A stretch of 64,000 bases of DNA from an uncultured Hyphomonas sp. (GTDB lineage Bacteria > Pseudomonadota > Alphaproteobacteria > Caulobacterales > Hyphomonadaceae): assembly GCF_963678195.1 (NCBI RefSeq), contig NZ_OY782759.1:2976001-3040000 (forward strand), in the 5' to 3' direction. The translations under genes were made by a program, and so were the position numbers. Below, piece after piece: positions 1-8,087 of this stretch. The first letter of the stretch is position 1, and every line of letters begins with the position of its first letter. The notes under the pieces are model-generated. The model was not told the origin of the DNA, did no database searches, and saw nothing but the letters and a program-made list of their open reading frames with translations.

Positions 1-1055
1 TGTTCACCTGCCGAGAGGCTCGTATAGATGCCGTAGGTCAGACCTTTCTCCATACGGAGGGTTTTCATCAGCCGGCTCTCAAAGCCGCCGCCGCCATAGG
101 TGTAGTTCAGGACATAGGCCGGGAAGAAATCCGGATCGTCGCGCTTCAGGCCCGGTCCGGTGAACTGGACCAGCGATTGCGGCTGCGGCAAATCAACGAC
201 GATCGGGTCAGCCGGTTCGAGTTCCGGCAGGACGATATCCGGCGTCTCCGGCAGTGTGGAGGTCTCTGGAAGCTCGGCGATGACTTCGTCGATCATCGGC
301 GCCAGTTCCTCCGGTGTAACGTTGCCAACAGCTGTGACCAGCAGACGGTCTTTCACCATCAGCTTGCGCATCTGCTCTTTCGCCAGTTCCGGCGTCAGTG
401 CGGCGATGCTTTCCTCTGACTCCGACCGCGCAAAAGGATGATCGGGATAGAGCGCCTGCGACCTGGCCTTCCAGGCGAGATAGCCGGGGCTGGTCTCACG
501 GGTTTTGAGGCCGACCTGCTTTTCACGGCGGAAGCGCTCAAACGGGCCTTCGTCAAAACGCGGATCGGCAAAGGCCGTCGCGATCAGGTCCATGGCATCG
601 CCGGCATTGTCGGTCAGCATGGAGGCCGAGCAGGAGGTCCAGTCATTCGACGCCGAACAGGCGAAGCTCATGTTGAGGTCTTCCATCCGCGTCTGGAATC
701 CGAGCGAATCGAGATCGCCGGCGCCTTCATTCATGTGATAGGTAACGGCATTGGTCAGGCCTTCCAGTCCTTCCGGGTCGCTCGCCTCGCCGCCTTTCCA
801 GGCCATGTTCAGCGACAGGATCGGGATCGAGGGTTCTGACACCAGCCAGACCGAAGCGCCGCCCGGCGTCGTGAATTGCTGGATCTCCGCGAAGTCACCG
901 GAATGGACCGCCACATCAAGCGGCGCCGGTTCCTCGACGGTTTCCACTTCGACTTCAACAATCGTTTCCGGTTCCACCGGCGGCGGATTGAAAGAGGCGC
1001 AGGCGGACAGGCTGGTTGCGGCAAACAGGCCGGCAGCAAAAGTCATGAGTCTCAT
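1..1055 (-). CDS. M16-family peptidase-like lipoprotein, non-catalytic partner (C-terminus cut by window edge)
   Basis: Reading starts at 1055, one base after the stop of the upstream M16 gene, which implies translational coupling. The N-terminus is a lipoprotein signal with lipobox L16-S-A-C19, followed by a Pro/Glu/Val-rich linker. The M16 fold then follows, but at the place where the family has HxxEH this protein reads N-A-V-T-Y (residues 102-106), so the zinc site is missing. Near the left edge the 'GGGGFESRL...GLTYGIY' region keeps the second M16 domain's substrate-binding signature. Known M16 pairs, such as mitochondrial processing peptidase and PqqF/PqqG types, join one active and one inactive subunit; I infer the same here with the neighbour at 1057-2427. 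The frame stays open to position 1, so the C-terminus is not seen. Confidence 0.85.
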   Translation of the reverse strand, partial: MRLMTFAAGLFAATSLSACASFNPPPVEPETIVEVEVETVEEPAPLDVAVHSGDFAEIQQFTTPGGASVWLVSEPSIPILSLNMAWKGGEASDPEGLEGLTNAVTYHMNEGAGDLDSLGFQTRMEDLNMSFACSASNDWTSCSASMLTDNAGDAMDLIATAFADPRFDEGPFERFRREKQVGLKTRETSPGYLAWKARSQALYPDHPFARSESEESIAALTPELAKEQMRKLMVKDRLLVTAVGNVTPEELAPMIDEVIAELPETSTLPETPDIVLPELEPADPIVVDLPQPQSLVQFTGPGLKRDDPDFFPAYVLNYTYGGGGFESRLMKTLRMEKGLTYGIYTSLSAGE

Positions 1056-1056
1056 G

Positions 1057-2427
1057 TCAGTTTCCTTCCTCGGACGGCAGCAGCTGCGCCTCGATGAAAT
1101 GACGGTCGGGGCCAAACACGGTGCGCACGGCCGCAATGGCATCTTCCGGTGTCACCGCGCGGACATCGTCCGGATAGGAGAGAACACTCTCAATCGTCCC
1201 GCCGATAGCGAGGGTCGAACCGAAGACGTTCGCCATGGTCGACTGGCTGTCACGGGCATAGATTGCGGTTGCCGCAAGCTTGTTCCGGGCCCGGATGACT
1301 TCTTCCTCCGTGAAACCCTCTTCCAGCGCTTTTCCGACTTCAGCCATGACGGCGGTTTCAAGCTCTTCCATGCTGACACCGGGAGCCGGGCTGGCCGAGA
1401 TCACGGCCGGGCCCTGATCGTGCAGATCGGTCCAGGCATAGGTGGACGCGCTGATCGCCAGTTTCTGTTGTTCCACGAGCGCCTGATAGAGCCGGCTCGT
1501 CATGCCGCCGCCGAGCACTTCCAGGCCAACCTCAAGCGCATAGGCCTCTTTCGGTGTCCGGATCTTTGAAAAACCACTATAGTAACGGCTCCAGACCGGC
1601 TGGCGGACTTTCGGGTCGGAATGGATGATTTCATCATCCTCGGTCAGCAGCGGCACGTTGCGCCATTTGCGCTGGCTGTGTGCTGTGCCGGTCGGAACGA
1701 TCTGGCCATAGGTCGCCTCGGCGAGCGTGCGCACTTCATCTTCGGTCACATCGCCGGCGACGACGAGGATGGCGTTCTCCGGGCTGTAATATTCGTGATA
1801 GAAGTTGAGGCCGTCTTCCGGCGTCAGCGCGGCCACTTCATCCATATTGCCGATGACGGTGATCTCGTAAGGATGGTCCTTCCAGAGTTCCGACAGGACC
1901 TGTTCCTGCAGGATCACGCCGGGATTGTTGTCGATCCGCTGGCGGCGCTCTTCCTTCACCACGTCGCGTTCGGAAATGAAGGCGCCTTCCGGGTCGTCAT
2001 CGATGACAAGGTTCACCATCCGGTCGGCTTCCAGCTCCATCATGGTGCCGAGCTGTTCCTTGGCCACGCGCTCGAAATAGGCGGTGTAATCCCAGCTGGT
2101 GAAGGCGTTCGACTGGCCACCATTGCGGGACACGATCGAGTCGAACTCGCCCGGTGCCAGCGTATCGGTCTGCTGGAACATGACATGTTCGAACAGGTGG
2201 GCGATCCCGCTTTTGCCGGGCACTTCATCAGCGGCCCCGACCTTGTACCAGACCATATGGGTGACGACCGGCGCACGGTGGTCGGGGATCACCACGACCT
2301 GCATGCCATTGTCGAGTTCGAAGGTTTTCGGGGTCCAGGACTGTGAAGGCTCCGCCGCTGTGTCGGCCAGGGCCGGCAAGGCGAAGACGGCGAGGGCCGC
2401 AAGCCCTCCGGTCAACATCCGTTTCAT
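1057..2427 (-). CDS. M16-family zinc metallopeptidase, catalytic subunit
   Basis: Predicted periplasmic zinc endopeptidase of about 456 residues. The start at 2427 is chosen because it begins directly with a signal peptide (MKRMLTGGLAALAVFALPA, cut near ALA-D); an ATG at 2463 would put 12 extra residues before it. The inverted zinc motif H77-L-F-E80-H81 is intact and a downstream 'VVKEERRQRIDNNP' segment supplies the expected third ligand Glu. The C-terminal half has the inactive second M16 domain (GGGMTSRLYQALVEQQ). It is followed at once by a second M16 gene lacking the zinc motif, so the two probably form a heterodimer. It lies at the end of the ileS-lspA-DUF3035 run. Confidence 0.92.
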   Translation of the reverse strand: MKRMLTGGLAALAVFALPALADTAAEPSQSWTPKTFELDNGMQVVVIPDHRAPVVTHMVWYKVGAADEVPGKSGIAHLFEHVMFQQTDTLAPGEFDSIVSRNGGQSNAFTSWDYTAYFERVAKEQLGTMMELEADRMVNLVIDDDPEGAFISERDVVKEERRQRIDNNPGVILQEQVLSELWKDHPYEITVIGNMDEVAALTPEDGLNFYHEYYSPENAILVVAGDVTEDEVRTLAEATYGQIVPTGTAHSQRKWRNVPLLTEDDEIIHSDPKVRQPVWSRYYSGFSKIRTPKEAYALEVGLEVLGGGMTSRLYQALVEQQKLAISASTYAWTDLHDQGPAVISASPAPGVSMEELETAVMAEVGKALEEGFTEEEVIRARNKLAATAIYARDSQSTMANVFGSTLAIGGTIESVLSYPDDVRAVTPEDAIAAVRTVFGPDRHFIEAQLLPSEEGN

Positions 2428-2472
2428 GAGCTTGTTCCCTTGCAAGAGTTGGAGGTCCGGCACCGGGATGGA

Positions 2473-2964
2473 TCAGGTTCCCGGCAGCTTCACACGCGGC
2501 TTGGCCGACGTGCTTTTGATCGTCACAGGCTCATTGCCGGTGGCGTTATCCGTCGCCGCGGATTCCGCGTCTTCCGGATTGTCCTTCCGCCAGAACAGGA
2601 TGCGGTCGGTGATGGTGGTCGGCTTCCGGATCGACTTGAACTCTTCATAGTCAAGGCGGGTGCGGATCAGCGGGCTGACGGCGTTTGCGTCCGCGGCGGC
2701 CACGAGCGCCCGTTCGGAGGCGCTGGCATTGGCGCCGAGCGTCGCGCCGAAGGCGGCCGCATTGTCGTTCTGGGCCGCTTCCACTTCAGGCGGAAGCGAC
2801 TCGCCAGCGCCCGGCGGACGGAGGGAATAGTCCGGCGGCACAGTCAGCGGCGCCTTGGTGACGACCCGGAACTCGTCCGGCGTGCGGGAGCCGGCTCCGC
2901 TGGAGCAGGCCGTCGTCGCCAGGCACACGGCGCCCAGGGCCAGAAGGGAAAGCTGCGTCTTCAT
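2473..2964 (-). CDS. DUF3035 lipoprotein, BamF-like
   Basis: Small outer-membrane lipoprotein candidate (163 residues). The signal ends in T-T-A-C20, a slightly unusual lipobox with Thr at -3. Just after the cysteine is S-R-T-P-D-E-F-R-V-V (residues 26-35), the signature of DUF3035 and of Caulobacter BamF; a similar RxPDEF-type motif occurs in gammaproteobacterial BamC. From family knowledge it may be an accessory of the beta-barrel assembly machine. The rest is Pro/Ala-rich and looks poorly folded. It sits 15 bases after lspA, the lipoprotein signal peptidase, and before two M16 genes, so it is probably part of that operon. The assembly role is inferred from the motif only. Confidence 0.8.
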   Translation of the reverse strand: MKTQLSLLALGAVCLATTACSSGAGSRTPDEFRVVTKAPLTVPPDYSLRPPGAGESLPPEVEAAQNDNAAAFGATLGANASASERALVAAADANAVSPLIRTRLDYEEFKSIRKPTTITDRILFWRKDNPEDAESAATDNATGNEPVTIKSTSAKPRVKLPGT

Positions 2965-2979
2965 GTGGCGTCCTCGCCT

Positions 2980-3531
2980 CTAAGTTTTGGATGGCCGGTC
3001 CGGTTTCCCGGACGGCTTTCTTCCAGACAGTACGAATTGATCGAAAAACAGCAAGACCGCGCCAACACTGATCGCAGCATCGGCAACGTTAAATACCCAC
3101 GGAAAGTGAAGGGCGCCGGCATTGATGAAGTCAACAACCGCACCGAACCTCACCCGGTCGATGAGATTGCCGAACGCGCCGCCGATCACCAGTGCCAGCG
3201 ACAGTTTCAGCAGCCGCCCTTCCGCCACCAGCAGCCAGCGCAGGAAGCCCAGCGCAATGGCCAGCATAACCGCCGCAAGAATCCAGCGGCCGATGCCCTC
3301 GGACTGGAACATGCCGTAGCTCATGCCCCGGTTCCACACCATGGACAGGTTGATCGGGCCGGGCAGTTCGACCGTTCCGCAGGCAAAGCTGTTATGGAAG
3401 CATTCCATCGCGCGGAACCGCTCATTCGCCAGAACCATCGATTTGGTCACCTGGTCTGCAATCAGCGTGACCGGAATGATGGCCAGCGGCCAGCCCTGAG
3501 CAGGTTTCATTTGCATGCGGGGAGATTGCAC
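2980..3531 (-). CDS. lspA: Lipoprotein signal peptidase (signal peptidase II)
   Basis: Inner-membrane aspartic peptidase that removes the signal peptide from diacylglyceryl-prolipoproteins. The 183-residue protein has four hydrophobic segments and the family motifs in order: an N-terminal 'DQVTK', 'NRGMSYGMF', 'GNLIDRVRFGAVVDF' and 'FNVADAAI'. The Asp in VVDF and the Asp in NVAD are the expected catalytic pair. It follows ileS by 43 bases, an order (ileS-lspA) conserved in many proteobacteria. Many lipoproteins in this window would be its substrates. In-frame Met at residues 6 and 8 are alternative starts. Confidence 0.96.
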   Translation of the reverse strand: MQSPRMQMKPAQGWPLAIIPVTLIADQVTKSMVLANERFRAMECFHNSFACGTVELPGPINLSMVWNRGMSYGMFQSEGIGRWILAAVMLAIALGFLRWLLVAEGRLLKLSLALVIGGAFGNLIDRVRFGAVVDFINAGALHFPWVFNVADAAISVGAVLLFFDQFVLSGRKPSGKPDRPSKT

Positions 3532-3574
3532 CCCGTCCCCGTCAGATCAAGCGATTCCGTGCAGGTTTGTCCGC

Positions 3575-6500
3575 TCACTCGCCGTGCGTCGCATCCCAGG
3601 CCTTCACGGCCAGCGCATCGCGCGGGGTGATGTCCGGAAACTCCGGATCGGCGAGGGCCGGGTCAAAATACTTCCAGCTGCGCCGGCATTTGATGCCCGT
3701 CGCTTTCTCCGGATAGACAACCACGCCGGGCGTATCGTCCAGCGTGAATCCGCCGCCCTTGCCTTCCAGCGTGTTCACCAGTTCGGCGCCCGACGTGATG
3801 AACAGGTCGCCCGCGTCTTCGCCTTCGAATGCTTCCACCAGATCCTCATCCGCGATGTGCACCACGGGCGCCGCCTCCAACGAAGCGCCGATACGCTTCT
3901 CGCGGCGCTCCACCTCCAGCGCGCCGGTCACGACGCGGCGGACGGTGAAGATCTTCGCCCAGCGGGCCGCGAGGTCTTCGTCTTTCCAGGCTTCCGGCGT
4001 TTCCGGGAACAGGAGCAGGTGGACCGAATCCGCTTTGCTGCTGAGATGGCTTTCGAGGAAGGCCTCTTCCATCGTGAACGGCATCACCGGCGCAAGCCAG
4101 GTGAGCAGGCGCTCCAGCACAGCCGCCATCACCGTGCGCGCGGCGCGGCGGCGATTGCCATAGAAAGCCGTCGCATCGTCCCAGGCATCCATCGTGCTGA
4201 AGCGCGGGTCGCAATAGAGGCTGTCTTTCCGGATGTCGAAGTAGACGGCCGACAGGTCCACGCCTGCGAAATTGATGAGCAGGCTCATCACGCGCTTGAA
4301 GTCGTAGACATTGTAAGCGGCCTTCACCTGCGCATCGAGCTCGGCGAGGCGGTGCAGCACCCAGCGTTCGAGGCCCGGCATCTTCTCCGGCGCGATCGCT
4401 TCGTCTTCCGTCCAGCCGTCGAGCGCGCCCAGCATGTAGCGCACCGTGTTGCGCAGCTTGCGGTAGGTCTCGACCGAGCCCTTGATGATCTCGTCGGAGA
4501 TCCGCAGGTCTTCGGTATAGTCGCCCGACGCCGTCCAGATGCGCAGGATCTCAATCCCGTACTGTTTCTGGATCTGCTCCGGTTCGATCGTGTTGCCGAT
4601 CGATTTCGACATCTTCTTGCCGTCCGCATCGACGATGAAGCCGTGCGTCAGCACCTGTTTGTAAGGCGCCATGCCGCGCGTCGCGCAGCACTCCAGCAGG
4701 GATGACTGGAACCAGCCGCGGTGCTGGTCGGAGCCTTCCATGTACAGGTTCGCCTGCCCGGTTTCCGGATCGATGATGCCGCGCTCGCGCAGGGCGAAGG
4801 CGTGCGTCGTTCCCGAGTCGAACCAGACATCCAGAACGTCCGTCACCTTGTCCCACTCATTGGCCGACAGGCCGAGCGGGCTCAGGAAGTCTTCCGCCGG
4901 TGTATCGAACCAGGCTTCGACACCGCCCTTGGCGATCGCGGTCTTGATGGCGTCGTTCAGTGCGTCCGCCTGCTCTTTCGGTAGCGCAGCGGTGTGCGGC
5001 TGGCCGGTCTTGTCGACGAAGATGGTGATCGGCACGCCCCAGTTGCGCTGGCGGGAGATCAGCCAGTCCGGGCGGCCTTCCACCATGCTCTGCAGGCGGT
5101 TGCGGCCAACAGCCGGGAAGAACTCTGTGTCCTCGATGGCCTTCAGCGCATTCTCACGCAGCGTTTTGCCGTTCGGGCCGGGCTTGTCCATCGAGATGAA
5201 CCATTGCGGCGTCGCCCGGCGGATGACCGGCGCTTTCGAGCGCCAGGAGTGCGCATCGCGGATCGTCGTCATGCCGCGCGCGAGCAGATTGCCGCTCTCT
5301 GCCAGCGCCTTGATGACTTCCGGGTTCGCCTTGCCCGGCTCGCCGCGTTTCTTGCCGCTGGTGCGGATGATATCCATGCCCGCAAAGCGCGGCACGTCCG
5401 GCGTGTAGCAGCCATCGGCATCGACGATCTGGCGGATGTCAGACGCCTTGTGACCGGATGCGAGCCAGACGTTGAAGTCATCCTCACCATGCGCAGGCGC
5501 CGTGTGCACGAAGCCTGTACCGGCATCGTCGGTGACATGCTCACCCGCGAGGAGCGGGATTGGTTTGTCGAAAAAGGGATCCATCGCGTGGAGCGGATGT
5601 CTGAGTGTCCAATTGTGGATCTCAACAGGTCCGATGTGACGGTACTTTTTGACTTTCGCTGCCTGCATAACGTCATCAGCCAAGTCGTAAGCCAACAACA
5701 ATTTTTCGCCGGGAACCGCATATGGCGCAAATCCAAGCTCTTCCTCAGACATGACCTCTTCAACTTCGTACAAGCTGTACGAGATTGTTGGATTGTAGCT
5801 GACTGCTTGGTTGGCAGGAATCGTCCAAGGCGTTGTCGTCCAGATTACAACTTTTGCGTCAGCCAGCAATTCTGCGTCGCGGTAGAATTCGTTGATAGCG
5901 TCAGCGCCACGACGATAAGTATTGTTAGTAAAGTCGAATGGAAACTTCACCCAAATCACCGGCACTTTGCGGTCGTGGTATTCCACTTCGGCTTCGGCGA
6001 GTGCGGTGCGCTCTACGGGCGACCACATGATCGGCTTTGCGCCGCGGACCAGCGAGCCGGTCATTGCCATGCGCAGGAACTCGCCAACGATGGAAGCTTC
6101 GCTCTCGAACTTCATGGTGAGGTAGGGATTGTCCCACTCGCCCTCGATGCCGAGATTGCGGAATTCCTGTTTCTGAATGTCCACCCATTTGCCGGCATAG
6201 GCGCGGCAGGCGGCGCGGAACTCGCCCGGCGGCACGTCGTCCTTCGTCTTGCCTTTGGCGCGGAATTCTTCCTCCACCTTCCATTCGATGGGCAGACCAT
6301 GGCAGTCCCAGCCTGGCAGGTAAGCCGCATCATAGCCCGCCATCTGGTGCGAGCGGACGATGATGTCCTTGACGATCTTGTTCATCGCCGTGCCGAGGTG
6401 GATGTGGCCGTTCGCGTAAGGAGGGCCATCGTGGAGGATCCACTGCTCCGCGCCGCGTTCCTTCGCGTCGGCGCGCAGGCGGTCGTACAGGTTCAGATCA

Positions 6501-6616
6501 TCCCAGCGCTTGATCCAGTCAGGCTCACGCTTGGGCAGGCCGCCACGCATGGGAAATTCGGTCGCGGGCAGGAACAGGGTGTCGCGATAGTCTCGGTCGG
6601 TCAGGGAATCGGTCAT
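3575..6616 (-). CDS. ileS: Isoleucine--tRNA ligase
   Basis: Charges tRNA-Ile. The 1013-residue protein has the class I signature PYANGHIHLG (around residues 66-75), a CP1 editing domain with TTTPWTIP, and KKMSKSIGN near residue 667. It has the usual bacterial length. Two odd points. The C-terminal zinc finger is degenerate: the first pair reads C-R-R-S where CxRC is expected, and no second CxxC pair follows. Also, 5641-5940 (about residues 225-325, entry to the editing domain) is 144/300 G+C by count, against 43/60 in 6001-6060, which suggests an imported segment. It lies upstream of lspA and downstream of the YbjN-like genes and ribF. Confidence 0.97.
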   Translation of the reverse strand: MTDSLTDRDYRDTLFLPATEFPMRGGLPKREPDWIKRWDDLNLYDRLRADAKERGAEQWILHDGPPYANGHIHLGTAMNKIVKDIIVRSHQMAGYDAAYLPGWDCHGLPIEWKVEEEFRAKGKTKDDVPPGEFRAACRAYAGKWVDIQKQEFRNLGIEGEWDNPYLTMKFESEASIVGEFLRMAMTGSLVRGAKPIMWSPVERTALAEAEVEYHDRKVPVIWVKFPFDFTNNTYRRGADAINEFYRDAELLADAKVVIWTTTPWTIPANQAVSYNPTISYSLYEVEEVMSEEELGFAPYAVPGEKLLLAYDLADDVMQAAKVKKYRHIGPVEIHNWTLRHPLHAMDPFFDKPIPLLAGEHVTDDAGTGFVHTAPAHGEDDFNVWLASGHKASDIRQIVDADGCYTPDVPRFAGMDIIRTSGKKRGEPGKANPEVIKALAESGNLLARGMTTIRDAHSWRSKAPVIRRATPQWFISMDKPGPNGKTLRENALKAIEDTEFFPAVGRNRLQSMVEGRPDWLISRQRNWGVPITIFVDKTGQPHTAALPKEQADALNDAIKTAIAKGGVEAWFDTPAEDFLSPLGLSANEWDKVTDVLDVWFDSGTTHAFALRERGIIDPETGQANLYMEGSDQHRGWFQSSLLECCATRGMAPYKQVLTHGFIVDADGKKMSKSIGNTIEPEQIQKQYGIEILRIWTASGDYTEDLRISDEIIKGSVETYRKLRNTVRYMLGALDGWTEDEAIAPEKMPGLERWVLHRLAELDAQVKAAYNVYDFKRVMSLLINFAGVDLSAVYFDIRKDSLYCDPRFSTMDAWDDATAFYGNRRRAARTVMAAVLERLLTWLAPVMPFTMEEAFLESHLSSKADSVHLLLFPETPEAWKDEDLAARWAKIFTVRRVVTGALEVERREKRIGASLEAAPVVHIADEDLVEAFEGEDAGDLFITSGAELVNTLEGKGGGFTLDDTPGVVVYPEKATGIKCRRSWKYFDPALADPEFPDITPRDALAVKAWDATHGE

Positions 6617-6669
6617 GGATCTTCAGTGTGAACGGATTGGGAGAGAAATTCAGGGCTCAAAAAGCAAAT

Positions 6670-6714
6670 CCCGGCCTGGCCCAGACCCTTCGGTGGGGTC
6701 AGCGCGCAGCCGGG
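6670..6714 (-). terminator. Nested stem-loop in the ileS leader, possible terminator
   Basis: Outer arms CCCGGC (6670-6675) and GCCGGG (6709-6714) enclose a second stem GACCC (6684-6688) / GGGTC (6696-6700). Read on the minus strand the structure is followed by ATTTGCTTTTTG. It lies after the YbjN-like gene (stop at 6795) and 54 bases before the ileS start. It could end the upstream transcript or be a leader structure for ileS. The nearby bases 6751-6777 hold the palindromes AAGCGCTT and AGGTTAACCT, whose role is unknown. Confidence 0.4.
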
Positions 6715-6794
6715 CGGCTAATTCGAATTGTGAATATCCGGTCCATCGGCAAGCGCTTAACAGGCAGAGGTTAACCTGTCACTAGGGCGATGCC

Positions 6795-7334
6795 TCAGCG
6801 AGGCGCCGAGGCTGCTGCCTGAGGCGGGCCATAGGCGAGCCGGCTGGCCACTTTGGTGCACAGTGCGTCGAACACAGCCCCGTTCTCGACCAGATTGCCC
6901 CAGGTGATGCCCTGATCGAGGATCACATAGCGGGATACATGCACCGTATCCCGGTCTGCCTTGTAGATGGAGACAGCGCTGAAGGCGCGGTCCATGACGG
7001 TGACGTCCTCATAGGACAGGTCCGAGCCGAAGGCGGCCATGAACTCGACCCCGCGGCAATCCGTGGCCGCTTCATCCGCGCAGACAGAATAGATGCCCAG
7101 CGTCAGGCCATCCGGCAGCCGGGCAAACACAAAAGGCGCGCCGCTTTCATTCTGGCCCGCGGCGAGAAACGCCCCGCCCAGTTCGTCGACCAGCAGGCGC
7201 AGATCATCCAGCTGGACATTGCTGATCACGACATTTGGCGACCGGGATACGCGCGGGGCCTCTTCGGGCATCTGAGCCCGTGCGTGGCCGTAGCCGATCG
7301 CAATCATTGCAGCTGTCGCCAAAGCCGTACGCAA
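6795..7334 (-). CDS. Exported YbjN-domain-like protein
   Basis: A 179-residue protein with an N-terminal signal peptide (cleavage near GHARA-Q). The body resembles the YbjN fold: 'VVISNVQLDDLRLLVDELGG', then a central strand pair, then 'VSRYVILDQGITWGNLVENG'. The same blocks ('SLEDLKAIAVSEG', 'ITRYIILDGGQRMENVKINL') appear in the next gene upstream, so the two are paralogues. YbjN proteins are described as putative sensory or chaperone-like regulators and no enzyme activity is known. Secretion is unusual for E. coli YbjN, which is cytoplasmic. Function here is unknown. Confidence 0.7.
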   Translation of the reverse strand: MRTALATAAMIAIGYGHARAQMPEEAPRVSRSPNVVISNVQLDDLRLLVDELGGAFLAAGQNESGAPFVFARLPDGLTLGIYSVCADEAATDCRGVEFMAAFGSDLSYEDVTVMDRAFSAVSIYKADRDTVHVSRYVILDQGITWGNLVENGAVFDALCTKVASRLAYGPPQAAASAPR

Positions 7335-7426
7335 ATTTCACCCCTTTGACTGCCTATGCCAATATCCCCGCCAGGATGATGTCATGCCAGCGTTCGATGT
7401 CAGCAATATGGCAGCCATGGGGCGCG

Positions 7427-8005
7427 TTACTCGCTGTCTTCGCTCTCCTCGTCGTCGCTGAACAGCCAGTCATTGTATTCGTCGTCTTCCGCATCATACG
7501 GCCAGACGACATCTGCGACGAGCGGGCCCAGCGCGAGCGCGTTCTGCAGATTGATCTTCACGTTTTCCATACGCTGGCCGCCATCCAGAATGATGTAACG
7601 TGTGATGCCGAGCGTCTCGCCGTCCTTGTCCCACCAGGTGGAAACAGCGGCATAGGCGAGGTTCGCGTCATTGACCTTTTCTGCCGTCACATCCTCATCG
7701 CTGTCGTAACGGACCTGCACCATCATGCCGAGGCACCCCTCGGCGTATTCGGTGTCACACGCGGTGCCGATCAGGTGGAAGATCAGCCCGTCGGAATTTG
7801 TTGCCCGAAGCGAAATGTCGCCTTCGCCGCCAACTTCCGTGATCGTGTGGCCTTCGGACACCGCTATCGCCTTCAGGTCTTCCAGGCTGACGCTGCGCAC
7901 AACGCGGTCGTCGTTCGCAAGCGATGTGTCGGCGCTGAATTCCTGTGCGGAGGCCGGGAAGGATACGGCCGCTGCCAAGGCCGCTGTGGTGAGCAAAGTG
8001 CGCAT
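7427..8005 (-). CDS. Exported YbjN-domain-like protein, acidic C-terminus
   Basis: The start at 8005 has AGGGAG upstream and opens directly into a signal peptide (MRTLLTTAALAAAVSFPASA); an earlier in-frame ATG at 8062 would precede it with 19 residues. The mature part carries the YbjN-like blocks shared with its neighbour at 6795-7334 and then a strongly acidic tail (DAEDDEYNDW...DDEESEDSE). The paralogue lacks this tail. The 92-base gap between the two suggests tandem duplication and probably co-transcription. No catalytic motif is visible. Confidence 0.7.
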   Translation of the reverse strand: MRTLLTTAALAAAVSFPASAQEFSADTSLANDDRVVRSVSLEDLKAIAVSEGHTITEVGGEGDISLRATNSDGLIFHLIGTACDTEYAEGCLGMMVQVRYDSDEDVTAEKVNDANLAYAAVSTWWDKDGETLGITRYIILDGGQRMENVKINLQNALALGPLVADVVWPYDAEDDEYNDWLFSDDEESEDSE

Positions 8006-8087
8006 GGGAAACTCCCTGTTGCTGTCCCCAGATGGGCGCAGCATGGCGGGGTACGGCCGCAAAGAAAAGAGAAAATTCTAACGAAAC

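Noticed and set aside
6755-6777. Possible CtrA site (two TTAA motifs)
   Set aside because: The two TTAA are 10 bases apart, not seven, and sit in a palindrome; no cell-cycle gene is close.
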